Source: CAYWNA01 sp964459305
GTDB taxonomy: Bacteria > Planctomycetota > Planctomycetia > Pirellulales > Pirellulaceae
Direction: 5' to 3'
Length of the DNA: 64,000 bases
NCBI GenBank assembly: GCA_964459305.1
Contig: CAYWNA010000006.1
Location: 73,937 to 137,936, forward strand
The translations under genes and the position numbers were made by a program. The notes below the pieces were generated by a model, which saw nothing but the letters and a program-made list of their open reading frames with translations, searched no databases and was not told where the DNA came from. Within the stretch, counting starts at the first letter, position 1. The number at the start of each line of letters is the position of its first letter. Shown here one piece after another: positions 33,645 through 41,750 of this stretch.

Positions 33645-35194
33645 TGGGGCAACTGATGATGGCAATGAAAACGCGTTCGGCTACGACTTCAGTATCAATC
33701 CTTGCCGTATTCCTGAGTGTCGCTGCAATTCAGTTAACGACATTTGCAGCGGAAGATGAAACAGAAGAGGTCTTTCGTGCCGGCGCGGCGACCAGCAACA
33801 TCACGCCGCCGCTGGGCACGCTGCGGGTCGGCAGCTTCGCCCCGTATCCCACCGTCCACGTGCATGACGAGCTGCACGCGCGCTGCCTGGTGCTCGATGA
33901 CGGCAAGACCACCCTCGCCCTCGTGGTGTGCGATCTCCTTGGACTGCACCGCAGCGTCAGCATCGAGGCGCGCCGGCTGATCCAGGAGGCGACCGGCATC
34001 CCGCCGGAGAACGTCATGATCTCCGCCACCCACACGCATTCCGCGGGCAGTGCGCTCGGCACGAGCCGCTATACCAACGAGCAGGAACTCGACAACTATC
34101 AACAATTTCTGGCCCAGCGGATTGCCGACGGGGTACGGTGCGCGAAAAACCTGCTGCGACCTGCGGAAATCGCCTTCGGCAAGGTCGAAGCCGGAGAGAA
34201 TCTCATCAGCCGGCGCTGGCACCTGCGGGAAGGCAAAGAAAGAACGGACCATTTCGGCCGGGTAAACCGGGTGTGGAAAACCTCGGCGCCGAGCGACGAC
34301 TACACCAAGCCCGCCTGCCCGGTCGATCCCCACGTTTACTTCATCGCGCTGCGCGAACCGGGCGGCGAGCTCATCTCGGTGTATTCGGCCTACTCGGCCC
34401 ACTACGCGGGCGACACCGGCCCGGGGCACATCTCCGCCGACTATTTCGGAATGTACTGCGAGAAGCTCAAGCAACTCCTGACCTCGCCGGAGAAGGAACC
34501 TCCCTTCGTCGCCATGATGGCCAACGCCACCAGTGGTGACATCGGCTTGAACTACGCGCACTTCCGCCACTTGAAAGGCCCCAAGGGAAACTACCAGCGG
34601 CCGCGCGCCCTGGCGGACGATCTCGCCGGCCGAGTCAAGAACGCGCTGGCCCAGGTGACGTGGAAGGATCACGCGGAGCTTGCCGTCCGCTTCCGCGAAC
34701 CGGACATCGCCTGGCGCGCAATCGAACCGGAGCTTCTCAAGTGGGCTAAGGATGTCGAAGCCCGGGCGCCACGCCTGCCCGAAGGCAATCTCCCGATTGC
34801 CGCTCGCTGGCCAACGACGCGGGAGTTCGTCGCGCCGCTCAGCTACGCGGGCCGCCTCCAGATCCTCGCCCAGGCCACCGAGCCCGCCAAGGTGCCGTTG
34901 CAAGTGGTGCGGATCGGGGATATCTGCATCGGCACAACGCCTTGCGAGACGTATACCGAAGTCGGACAGGCGTTCCAGCGGCGCAGTCCCTTCGCCCGGA
35001 CCTTCATGGTCCAATTGAACCACGCCTACATCGGCTACCTCCCCACTCCACGGCACTTCGAGCTCGGCGGCTATTCCACCTGGCCGGGCACCAACTGCCT
35101 GGAGGCCCAGGCGTCGGAAAAGATCGTCGACCATCTGCTCGAGATGGCAAACGAGCTCAAGCTGGGCCGCGACAGCGCACGGGTCAAGAACTGA
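33644..35194 (+). CDS. Neutral-ceramidase-like exported hydrolase (copy 3 of 3)
   Basis: 516 aa; ATG 33644 shares a base with the upstream stop (TGATG), indicating coupling to the 1166-aa DUF4838 gene. Several early ATGs precede the signal core (TTSVSILAVFLSVAAIQLTT), so the true start may be a few codons downstream. Catalytic motifs: ATHTHSAG, AYSAHYAGD, NATSGDIGLNY (Ser297), TPCETYTEVG and HAYIGYLPTPRHFELGGYS. The set is complete although the loops differ from copies 1 and 2 (for example ANATSGD instead of TNGASGD), suggesting a different substrate. GC content appears somewhat higher than in the neighbours. Confidence 0.8.
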   Translation: MGQLMMAMKTRSATTSVSILAVFLSVAAIQLTTFAAEDETEEVFRAGAATSNITPPLGTLRVGSFAPYPTVHVHDELHARCLVLDDGKTTLALVVCDLLGLHRSVSIEARRLIQEATGIPPENVMISATHTHSAGSALGTSRYTNEQELDNYQQFLAQRIADGVRCAKNLLRPAEIAFGKVEAGENLISRRWHLREGKERTDHFGRVNRVWKTSAPSDDYTKPACPVDPHVYFIALREPGGELISVYSAYSAHYAGDTGPGHISADYFGMYCEKLKQLLTSPEKEPPFVAMMANATSGDIGLNYAHFRHLKGPKGNYQRPRALADDLAGRVKNALAQVTWKDHAELAVRFREPDIAWRAIEPELLKWAKDVEARAPRLPEGNLPIAARWPTTREFVAPLSYAGRLQILAQATEPAKVPLQVVRIGDICIGTTPCETYTEVGQAFQRRSPFARTFMVQLNHAYIGYLPTPRHFELGGYSTWPGTNCLEAQASEKIVDHLLEMANELKLGRDSARVKN

Positions 35195-35269
35195 GAACTT
35201 GCAAATGATGGAGCAACACTTCTTTGCCCTGTGCCTCATTGCATCACTTTTGAACCAAAGTGCAACAAA

Positions 35270-38200
35270 ATGAAAATGAACAGCACACCGATTTTTGTTC
35301 AAGAATTGGCCTCGGTCTCCTTCGGATTGATCATCGCCATGTTTGCGACATCACTCGGTGCCGAGTCTTTTCTCGTCAAAGACGGCGGGCCGAATGCCGA
35401 AATCATCATCGCCGAACAGCCGTGCCGCTCGGCTCGGCTGGCGGCTGCTGATCTGCGAACTTACGTCGAGAAAACCTCAGGCGCGCGGTTGCCGATCGCG
35501 ATGGAGCCGAGCGAGGATGTGCCGGTCCAAATCTACGTCGGCGAAAGTAGGCACGCTGAAAAATTGGGCATCACCGCCGAAGGGCTCAAATACGGCGCTT
35601 ATCGGATCGTTTCCGGCGAGAACTGGCTCGCGCTGATCGGCGACGATACGGATTTCGTGCCGAAGGAACCCTGGGCGCGGAACAACGGCGATCGTGTCAG
35701 CGGCAAGCTGCAACGCGAATGGGAAGCGGCGAGCGGTTTGCCGTATGGCGTTCCGAACGGCGGGACGTACAAGAATCGCGAGCGTCTGCCCGGGAATATC
35801 GGAAAACCGGATGGCGCGGTTACCGAAAAAGGCGAGACGCTGGAAATCTGGGGGTTCGACGAACGCGGTTCATTCAACGCAGTCTGTGGTTTTCTCCGCA
35901 ACCTCGGCGTGCGCTGGTACCTGCCTGGCGAACTGGGCGAAGTCGTGCCGAAGCTGGATAGCATTCCGCTGCCGCGAAACACCGTAACCCGAAGCGTGAG
36001 CGAGGGCGAACGGTCATCCGCGGAATCCCTCGCTCACGCGTCGGGTTACCTCTATGGCGAAACGGTAGAGCCGGATTTCGAGGTTCGGCAATTCTGCGTG
36101 CGATTTGGCACGGCGGATGACGAGGTAATGCGTTGGGCGATGCGGCTGGGAATTCGTCAGGTTTACGGACTCATGATCGCTCACGGGATGCACACGATGA
36201 CGCATCCTGACATCCTCAAAACGCAGCATCCGGATTGGTTCGCGCTCTATGGCGGCCGGCGCGATACGCAAACCGGAAAACGCCTGAATCACCTATGCTA
36301 TTCCAACGAAGAGCTGTTCGATGCGACGGTGAAATGGGCGCGGGCACAGTTCGGCGTCTATGATTACGAATCGGTCTCGATCATGCCGCCGGACGCTTAC
36401 GGCTCGATCTGTCAGTGCGAGCTTTGCGAGGGCAAACAGGTCGATGAAATGGGCTCACGAGGGAAGTTATCCAATCACGTCTGGGACTTTGCGAACCGCG
36501 TCGCCAGGGTGGTCGGCAAAACGCATCCGGACAAGCTGATTGTCTGTTGTGCCTACGGAGCCAACACCGATCCGCCAACCAATATCGACAAGCTGGAGCC
36601 GAACGTGCAGGTGGTCATCGTCGGCGGGCGCCGACCGCGAAACAGCCTGCCTGAACAACGCGAGGCGATCCGGCAGTTGCGCACCCGGTGGCTGCAGAAA
36701 ACCGATCGGCCGATCCTGATTTTCGAGAACTACCCCTTCACCGGTCGCGGCACGTACCTGCCGGGATTCGTCGCGAAAACCAATGGCGACAGTATCAACG
36801 CGACCAAGGGAGTCTCGCGAGGCGAAGACATCTGGCTAAGCTTTCCGCGTTACCACGACGATCCGAACATCGGCTTCGATCACTTTCAGGTTTACTTCAC
36901 GGCTCGGATGTGGTGGGGCGGCAAAGACGCGGATGTGGTCGCGATGTTAGAGGAGTACTGCGATCTTCTCTACGGACCGGCCGGACCGAAGATGAAGGCG
37001 TTTTTCGATTATTGCGAGGCGAATTATCAGGCGATGGACGACGAACTCGAACCGGCGGAAACCGCGCTGGCGATGTTCGATGAGGCGAAGGCAAGCGTTG
37101 AGCCGGATTCGGCTTACGCAAAGCGGCTCGCGTTGATCGACCGGTTCCTCAATGCGCTGCGGAGCAAGGCCGAGCAACTCGCCCAGGGGCGCGGACCCGT
37201 CGCAAAACTGCGCACCGTCTGGGAACCGAAAGAGCCGATCGTGATCGACGGCAAACTAGACGATGCATACTGGGTCAAGCACCGGGAATGGTCGGTCGGC
37301 CGGCTGCGCGAGCTGCAAACCGGTGGGCAACCCATTTTCGGCACGACAATCATGGCAGGCTGGGATCGGCACGGACAGAATCTGTATTTCGCGATTCGCT
37401 GCGAGGAGCGGCCCGGCGAAGAGCTGAATATCGCGACGACGAAGGATGAAGATGAGTCGATCTGGTATGGCGACGTCGTTGAAATCGAACTCGATACGGA
37501 CTCCCACAGCTACTACCAGATTGCCGTGAATCCATCTGGCGCATTAGTCGATCTCGATCGCGGCGCGGACAAGTCGGCATGGTTCCGCTGGGAATCGCAG
37601 GCCGAGGTCGCCACGCACGTGGAGGGCGATTACTGGACGGTGGAGATCCGCATTCCGGTGACCGAAGACGAGAACGATCCGGTCAATCAGGTCATCGGTC
37701 GCAAGCCCTCAGCGAGTCTACCGTGGCACTTCAACATCTGTCGTCAGCGAATTCGCCAAAACGGATCGGAACATTCCGCGTTTTCGCCGACGGGCACGAA
37801 GACGTTCCACGAACCGATGAAGTTCGCTCACTTCTACGACGGTCGCTCGCACCAGTTCGAAGCCGACCCAACGGTGACCGACTACCTGATCGCGAGCCGG
37901 AAAGCTGCTGATTTGATGCGCGGCCGCAAATACGAAGACGCGCTAAACGCCTATGTGACTTTGGCGAAAGGCGCGGGCGCGACCGACTTCCAGAAATCCG
38001 ATGCGCTCCAACGCGCCGCGGCCTGTGCTCGGAGCCTCAAGGATTTCGACCGCGCGGAGGAACTCGCCGGTCAGATCCCGACCGAGGCTGTAGCCAATAC
38101 CGTGCGGATGGAGAATCTGTTAGGGCAACATGAGGCGGACGCGTTAATCGTGCAATTCGGCAGCGAGGATTTTGACCAGTGGCCGTTTTGGCAAATCGGT

Positions 38201-38785
38201 GCTGGAGCGTTTGCTCGCGGGCGTGCTTACCACACTCTGGCCAGTTCGAATCGACCAGTAGCAGAAGTCGTGAGACTTCTGTTATCGCCGGAATCCCGAA
38301 CTCTCACGAGTTCGGCCACCAGACAACTCCTCGGCCAAAAGGCTGATGCCGATTTGCGATTGGCGCTGGAGTTCACTTCCGACACTGGCACCCGGATGAG
38401 TATCCTGCGAACCATGGGCTTCAATCGCGAGCGGGTGCTCGAAGACGACGATGCGGCTCTCGAAACTTTTCGCGAGATTGCCGGGCAAACCAGAAACACC
38501 GGCAGCGCCGAGTATTACTATGGCGTTCAAGGTGCGGCACGGGTTCTCACGCGGCGTGGTAAGTTCGATGAGGCGTTGGAGGTGCTGAACGTCGTGGACG
38601 CCGACAGACTCCGCGGCTACTGGCGCGGCTCGATGTTGCTCGCACTGGGCGAAACACTGGCAGCAGCCGGCCAGCCGGACAAGGCACTGGCCATTTACCG
38701 CGCTTTGCTTGCAGACGAATCTGTCGAGGCCAGCCACCGCAAGGCGGCCGAGTGGGCAATAAACCCAATGACGGAAGAACATTGA
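35270..38785 (+). CDS. DUF4838 exported protein with CBM9-like domain and TPR tail, carrying two in-frame palindromes (copy 5)
   Basis: 1171 aa from ATG 35270 (ATG 35276 also possible; a GTG 35231 in frame would add non-signal sequence). Signal core SVSFGLIIAMFATSLGA. It is a close full-length paralogue of the 1166-aa protein: GH67-N-like domain, DUF4838 with CQCELC (381-386) after IMPPDAYGSI, CBM9-like domain (IVIDGKLDDAYWVKH) and TPR tail (YEDALNAYVTLAKGAGATDF). It has a family-A palindrome at residues about 238-260, in the same place as its paralogue, and a family-B palindrome at about 996-1017 that the paralogue lacks (net +29 residues, in frame). It is the last gene of the exported run on this strand. 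Confidence 0.82.
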   Translation: MKMNSTPIFVQELASVSFGLIIAMFATSLGAESFLVKDGGPNAEIIIAEQPCRSARLAAADLRTYVEKTSGARLPIAMEPSEDVPVQIYVGESRHAEKLGITAEGLKYGAYRIVSGENWLALIGDDTDFVPKEPWARNNGDRVSGKLQREWEAASGLPYGVPNGGTYKNRERLPGNIGKPDGAVTEKGETLEIWGFDERGSFNAVCGFLRNLGVRWYLPGELGEVVPKLDSIPLPRNTVTRSVSEGERSSAESLAHASGYLYGETVEPDFEVRQFCVRFGTADDEVMRWAMRLGIRQVYGLMIAHGMHTMTHPDILKTQHPDWFALYGGRRDTQTGKRLNHLCYSNEELFDATVKWARAQFGVYDYESVSIMPPDAYGSICQCELCEGKQVDEMGSRGKLSNHVWDFANRVARVVGKTHPDKLIVCCAYGANTDPPTNIDKLEPNVQVVIVGGRRPRNSLPEQREAIRQLRTRWLQKTDRPILIFENYPFTGRGTYLPGFVAKTNGDSINATKGVSRGEDIWLSFPRYHDDPNIGFDHFQVYFTARMWWGGKDADVVAMLEEYCDLLYGPAGPKMKAFFDYCEANYQAMDDELEPAETALAMFDEAKASVEPDSAYAKRLALIDRFLNALRSKAEQLAQGRGPVAKLRTVWEPKEPIVIDGKLDDAYWVKHREWSVGRLRELQTGGQPIFGTTIMAGWDRHGQNLYFAIRCEERPGEELNIATTKDEDESIWYGDVVEIELDTDSHSYYQIAVNPSGALVDLDRGADKSAWFRWESQAEVATHVEGDYWTVEIRIPVTEDENDPVNQVIGRKPSASLPWHFNICRQRIRQNGSEHSAFSPTGTKTFHEPMKFAHFYDGRSHQFEADPTVTDYLIASRKAADLMRGRKYEDALNAYVTLAKGAGATDFQKSDALQRAAACARSLKDFDRAEELAGQIPTEAVANTVRMENLLGQHEADALIVQFGSEDFDQWPFWQIGAGAFARGRAYHTLASSNRPVAEVVRLLLSPESRTLTSSATRQLLGQKADADLRLALEFTSDTGTRMSILRTMGFNRERVLEDDDAALETFREIAGQTRNTGSAEYYYGVQGAARVLTRRGKFDEALEVLNVVDADRLRGYWRGSMLLALGETLAAAGQPDKALAIYRALLADESVEASHRKAAEWAINPMTEEH
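35985..36048. repeat. In-frame palindromic element, family A
   Basis: Arms 35985-36006 and 36027-36048 are inverted copies, 21 of 22 bp. The element is translated VTRSVSEGERSS then SLAHASGY. It occupies the same place (after IPLPRN) as the copy at 30833-30894 and differs from it by about 4 of 63 bases, while the host sequence on both sides differs far more. Confidence 0.9.
38258..38319. repeat. In-frame palindromic element, family B, read in a different frame
   Basis: Left arm 38258-38281 (GTAGCAGAAGTCGTGAGAC at its start) pairs with 38296-38319 (CCGAACTCTCACGAGTTCGG onward) with some mismatches. In the 1171-aa protein it is translated as VAEVVRLLLSPESRTLTSSA, a frame different from the two family-B copies at 18001 and 18891. 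Alignment with the 1166-aa paralogue shows a net insertion of about 29 codons. Confidence 0.82.
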
Positions 38786-39031
38786 CCATGCAGCAACAGA
38801 TCAGAGTCGCAGTTGGCCGTGACGGTGTTGCACAAGGTGTGTGGAGGGAAAATCAGCCGACGGTCGCTAGCCCCTTGCCGCTCACCACTGCGGCCGGCTT
38901 GTGATGTGGTTGGACGAAGTGAAACTTTGCTCAGGAGTGCAGACAAGGTTCGGGCGCAGTACAGGCGGGCTGCTCTGAAACCACCACCCAGCCCGTAAAG
39001 CCACGAATCCCTTCGCAGACGAAACCACCGG

Positions 39032-39793
39032 TTACTGAAAAAGTCGCTGACTGAGGAAGAAAAGATCGCTCTTCCAGACCGCCCATGTGTGGCCACCCGA
39101 GCTGACGTGCCAGGTATGTGGCACCTTCATTTCACTGAGGGCGGAGTGAAAGTCCTCGCTGATTTGCATCAAGTCGTCCTGGTCGCCGCAGGAGATCCAC
39201 AAGAATCTCAGCTCCTTGGCAAGACGATCCGGATTCGGGACAAGCTCGGCCGCAGCTTTGGTGTTTCGTGCCGAAGAGAATCCGCCAATCCACGCGAACC
39301 GATCAATGTGACTCAGGCCGAAGTTCAAGGATTGCCCGCCGCCCATCGAGAGGCCCGCCAGAGCGCGGTGCGATCGTTCCTTTTTCACTGAGTAGCGTTT
39401 TTCCACCAGTGGAATAACGTCATTCAGCAAGTCCTTCTCGAATGCTTCAAACGCTGGAAACTGTTCGTCGTGCGGAGTGCGAATCGTGACGCCCGGTGCG
39501 GCACGCCCGTTGGGCATGACGACGATCATCGGTCCAACTTTTCCATCGGCGTACAGATTGTCCAGGATTACGTTGGCTGAGCCTTTCTGGCACCAGTCAT
39601 CTTCATCGTCGCCGATCCCGTGCAGCAGGTACAGGACCGGATACTCCCGGTCCTTGACATAGCCAGGGGGAGCGTAAACAACCATCCTCCGCGTGATTCC
39701 AATGCTCTCCGAATCGTAGGTAAGCGTTTCGACGAGTCCTTTCGGGATGTCGTCGCGAGCAACATCGAAACCCGCCGCTGGCTGAATGGTCAT
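39032..39793 (-). CDS. Esterase of the feruloyl/esterase D (PF00756) type without signal peptide
   Basis: 253 aa; ATG 39793 has AAGGAG 6 nt upstream, so the start is firm. Alpha/beta hydrolase with YPVLYLLHGIGDDEDDW, nucleophile elbow GLSMGG (Ser149), acid candidate in ISCGDQDDL and the catalytic His in SSGGHTWAVW. Family members hydrolyse feruloyl or acetyl esters on polysaccharides and are normally secreted; here no signal peptide precedes AGFDVARDDIPKGLVETL. Either the enzyme is cytoplasmic or its signal-encoding 5' end has been lost. It lies 60 bp downstream of a beta-helix gene on the same strand, convergent to the DUF4838 run. Confidence 0.82.
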   Translation of the reverse strand: MTIQPAAGFDVARDDIPKGLVETLTYDSESIGITRRMVVYAPPGYVKDREYPVLYLLHGIGDDEDDWCQKGSANVILDNLYADGKVGPMIVVMPNGRAAPGVTIRTPHDEQFPAFEAFEKDLLNDVIPLVEKRYSVKKERSHRALAGLSMGGGQSLNFGLSHIDRFAWIGGFSSARNTKAAAELVPNPDRLAKELRFLWISCGDQDDLMQISEDFHSALSEMKVPHTWHVSSGGHTWAVWKSDLFFLSQRLFQ

Positions 39794-39853
39794 CTTTGTT
39801 CTCCTTCAACAACCTCCGTATGCTCTTTCTGTCCCGGACGTTCTGGTGGCAGT

Positions 39854-41149
39854 TCACGGGTACTCAAACGGATCCTCTTCCTTGTCGACGCAGCCAATTG
39901 CCTGCACGATTGCGGCGGCGTTCTGAATTGTAATCGGCTTCTCAGCGCGGTAGTTCCTCATCCGACAGCCGAACATGCTAACGGTCAGCTTGCGGTCGCC
40001 ACGGATCAGCATGAAATCCTGCGACTGGTTCAGGGTCGTCAGCGCGCCGTTGGGTCCGGAGAACGCCTCGACATTCGAGAGGGCCGTGTGCCCTTGGCCT
40101 TCGATGATCATCGGGTGGATGTCTTCGACCTGTTCGCCTGTATTGGCGATGATCGACCCTTGCGCGATTTGCCAGTTGCGGTTGAAGGTGGAATCACCGA
40201 GCTTGTGGACTCCCACGGTCACGCAGTCGAAGTTGAAGTTTGTCATCTGGCCGTAGGACGCCCCGCCCAGCCGAATTCCGCCGTAAGTACCGAAGGTGAA
40301 CGCGTCGATGATCTGGGCGTTGTCGGTGTGGTCGATCCAGTATGCGAACGTCTTTCGAGCAATCACACTGTCGATCACGGATCGGCTGTACCCACCGTCG
40401 ATGAATCGCCGATTGGCCGGATTGACGTGGCAGTGCAAGATGCGGGGAATGTCGTAACAATAGTCGATCAAAATGAACTGCCCACTCAGCGGATATCCAT
40501 AGCAGTGTTCGACCAACACCTGTTCACAGTTGGCTCGACGCGTCGCCCGGAAATCCATGGCCGTGAATTCGCCGAAGAACGTCAGGCGGGAGAGAGTCAC
40601 ACCGTGGGCCGGGCTGGTATCCGAGACGCGGATCGTTGGCGGGTACTCGATCACCTTCTCCGGATCCTTCAGGGTTTGCCGAGGATACCAGAATTGCAGA
40701 CCTCGCAACTGTGTGGCACCTTCGACGGTAACAAAGGGATGTTCTTCGTCCTCGATCGCAAACACAGACCCGACCGGTTGCCGCTTATCTGGGTGTCGCG
40801 TTCCGCGCCCAACCGGTCCGTGCACACCCACCAAGGACACGTTTCTCCGCAAAATCAACCCGCCAGACACGCGGTAGGGATCGCTGGCGGGCGGCACGAA
40901 CAACGCCGCACCGCGCGGCGCAGCCCATTCGATGGCCTTCTGTAGATTCGCCCGGTTCGTCTCGGCATCGCCGCTGGGCAGCACGCCAAACTCGCGGACA
41001 CTCTTGCACAGCGACATCCAGCCGGCGCTGGCGTCCGTCGCCTGCCCGCGTGTGGAGTCGGGTGTTCCCACCATTCCCATCACGGCCGCGAAAAGCACGC
41101 GAATGATCGTGATGTTCTTGGTGTCTTTCAATCCGCACGAACGGGTCAT
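39854..41149 (-). CDS. Exported right-handed beta-helix (pectate-lyase-3-like) protein
   Basis: 431 aa from ATG 41149, which has AGGAG 6-7 nt upstream and begins a signal-like N terminus (ITIIRVLFAAVMGMVG); the frame continues to an ATG at 41230 without a ribosome site. The mature part begins like Pectate_lyase_3 proteins (FGVLPSGDAETNRANLQKAI, ALFVPPASDPYRVSGGLIL), followed by beta-helix repeats (VTLSRLTFFGEFTAMDFRAT, CEQVLVEHCYGYPLSGQF). It probably acts on or binds a polysaccharide together with the adjacent esterase. Catalytic residues are not recognised. Confidence 0.72.
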   Translation of the reverse strand: MTRSCGLKDTKNITIIRVLFAAVMGMVGTPDSTRGQATDASAGWMSLCKSVREFGVLPSGDAETNRANLQKAIEWAAPRGAALFVPPASDPYRVSGGLILRRNVSLVGVHGPVGRGTRHPDKRQPVGSVFAIEDEEHPFVTVEGATQLRGLQFWYPRQTLKDPEKVIEYPPTIRVSDTSPAHGVTLSRLTFFGEFTAMDFRATRRANCEQVLVEHCYGYPLSGQFILIDYCYDIPRILHCHVNPANRRFIDGGYSRSVIDSVIARKTFAYWIDHTDNAQIIDAFTFGTYGGIRLGGASYGQMTNFNFDCVTVGVHKLGDSTFNRNWQIAQGSIIANTGEQVEDIHPMIIEGQGHTALSNVEAFSGPNGALTTLNQSQDFMLIRGDRKLTVSMFGCRMRNYRAEKPITIQNAAAIVQAIGCVDKEEDPFEYP

Positions 41150-41632
41150 TACTGGCTCCTGGCTGTGTGAAGCGGGTTTCGATATCGCCCAGCGAAACTC
41201 CTTGTGTGACGGCTTACGATAGCAGGACATTCGAAGAGAGTCGAGATATTCGCCACATCGGTGCCACGAATGTTACAGGCGGCAGGACGAGGTGCCCTCT
41301 CCACGTAGCACCCATTGCCTCCCCGTCGAAGTCGCAACTTGCCTCCGCGCCGAAGCGGTCGCTTGTGCGCGGACGCCTAACTCCGAGCTGCGACCCCCGG
41401 CTAGATTTCCCGAACGAGGTCTTCTTCGGCAGGAAAGGGGAGAGTAGATTCAACAAGTGGGTCTATCCGGAATTTGCACCGTCGCTCCCTTGGGAGGTGC
41501 CGCAGCCTATCGGGGAACGGCCGTAAATCACGTTTGTGCTGACGCCAGGTTGACGGGAGAATGAGAAGGTCACAGTGGAAGGACTGGATGATTCAACAAC
41601 TTGGATGCTTCAACCCAGAAGAGATACGCGCA
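41150..41632. other. Divergent intergenic region, nothing coding recognised
   Basis: About 480 bp between the minus-strand beta-helix gene and plus-strand genes. Short frames on both strands lack domains, ribosome sites and signal peptides. It should hold the promoters for both directions, but no confident -35/-10 pair can be pointed to. Confidence 0.5.
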
Positions 41633-41716
41633 ATGAAATCGTATGGCTTTCCTGCAGTCTTCGCCGTGATGGTCCTGGCCGCGGGCGGTATAAGAGGCTG
41701 CCTTCACGCGAACTAG
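41633..41716 (+). CDS. 27-aa signal-peptide-like micro-ORF
   Basis: ATG 41633 with GAAGAG upstream encodes MKSYGFPAVFAVMVLAAGG followed by IRGCLHAN and TAG 41714-41716. It has a basic start, hydrophobic core and a possible lipobox-like GC, then stops. It may be a leader peptide, a tiny membrane protein, or the remnant 5' end of a lipoprotein gene truncated just before the 991-aa gene. Confidence 0.25.
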   Translation: MKSYGFPAVFAVMVLAAGGIRGCLHAN

Positions 41717-41750
41717 AACCATGCCGGCTTTTATGGAAAGGGCAAGTGCC

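Noticed and set aside
33734..35302. 522-codon minus-strand frame opposite the third ceramidase-like gene
   Set aside because: Antisense shadow of a gene with complete catalytic motifs; the frame has no recognisable protein sequence.
41167..41526. 119-codon open frame upstream of the 991-aa gene
   Set aside because: Overlaps the signal-peptide region of the minus-strand beta-helix gene and has no protein-like features.
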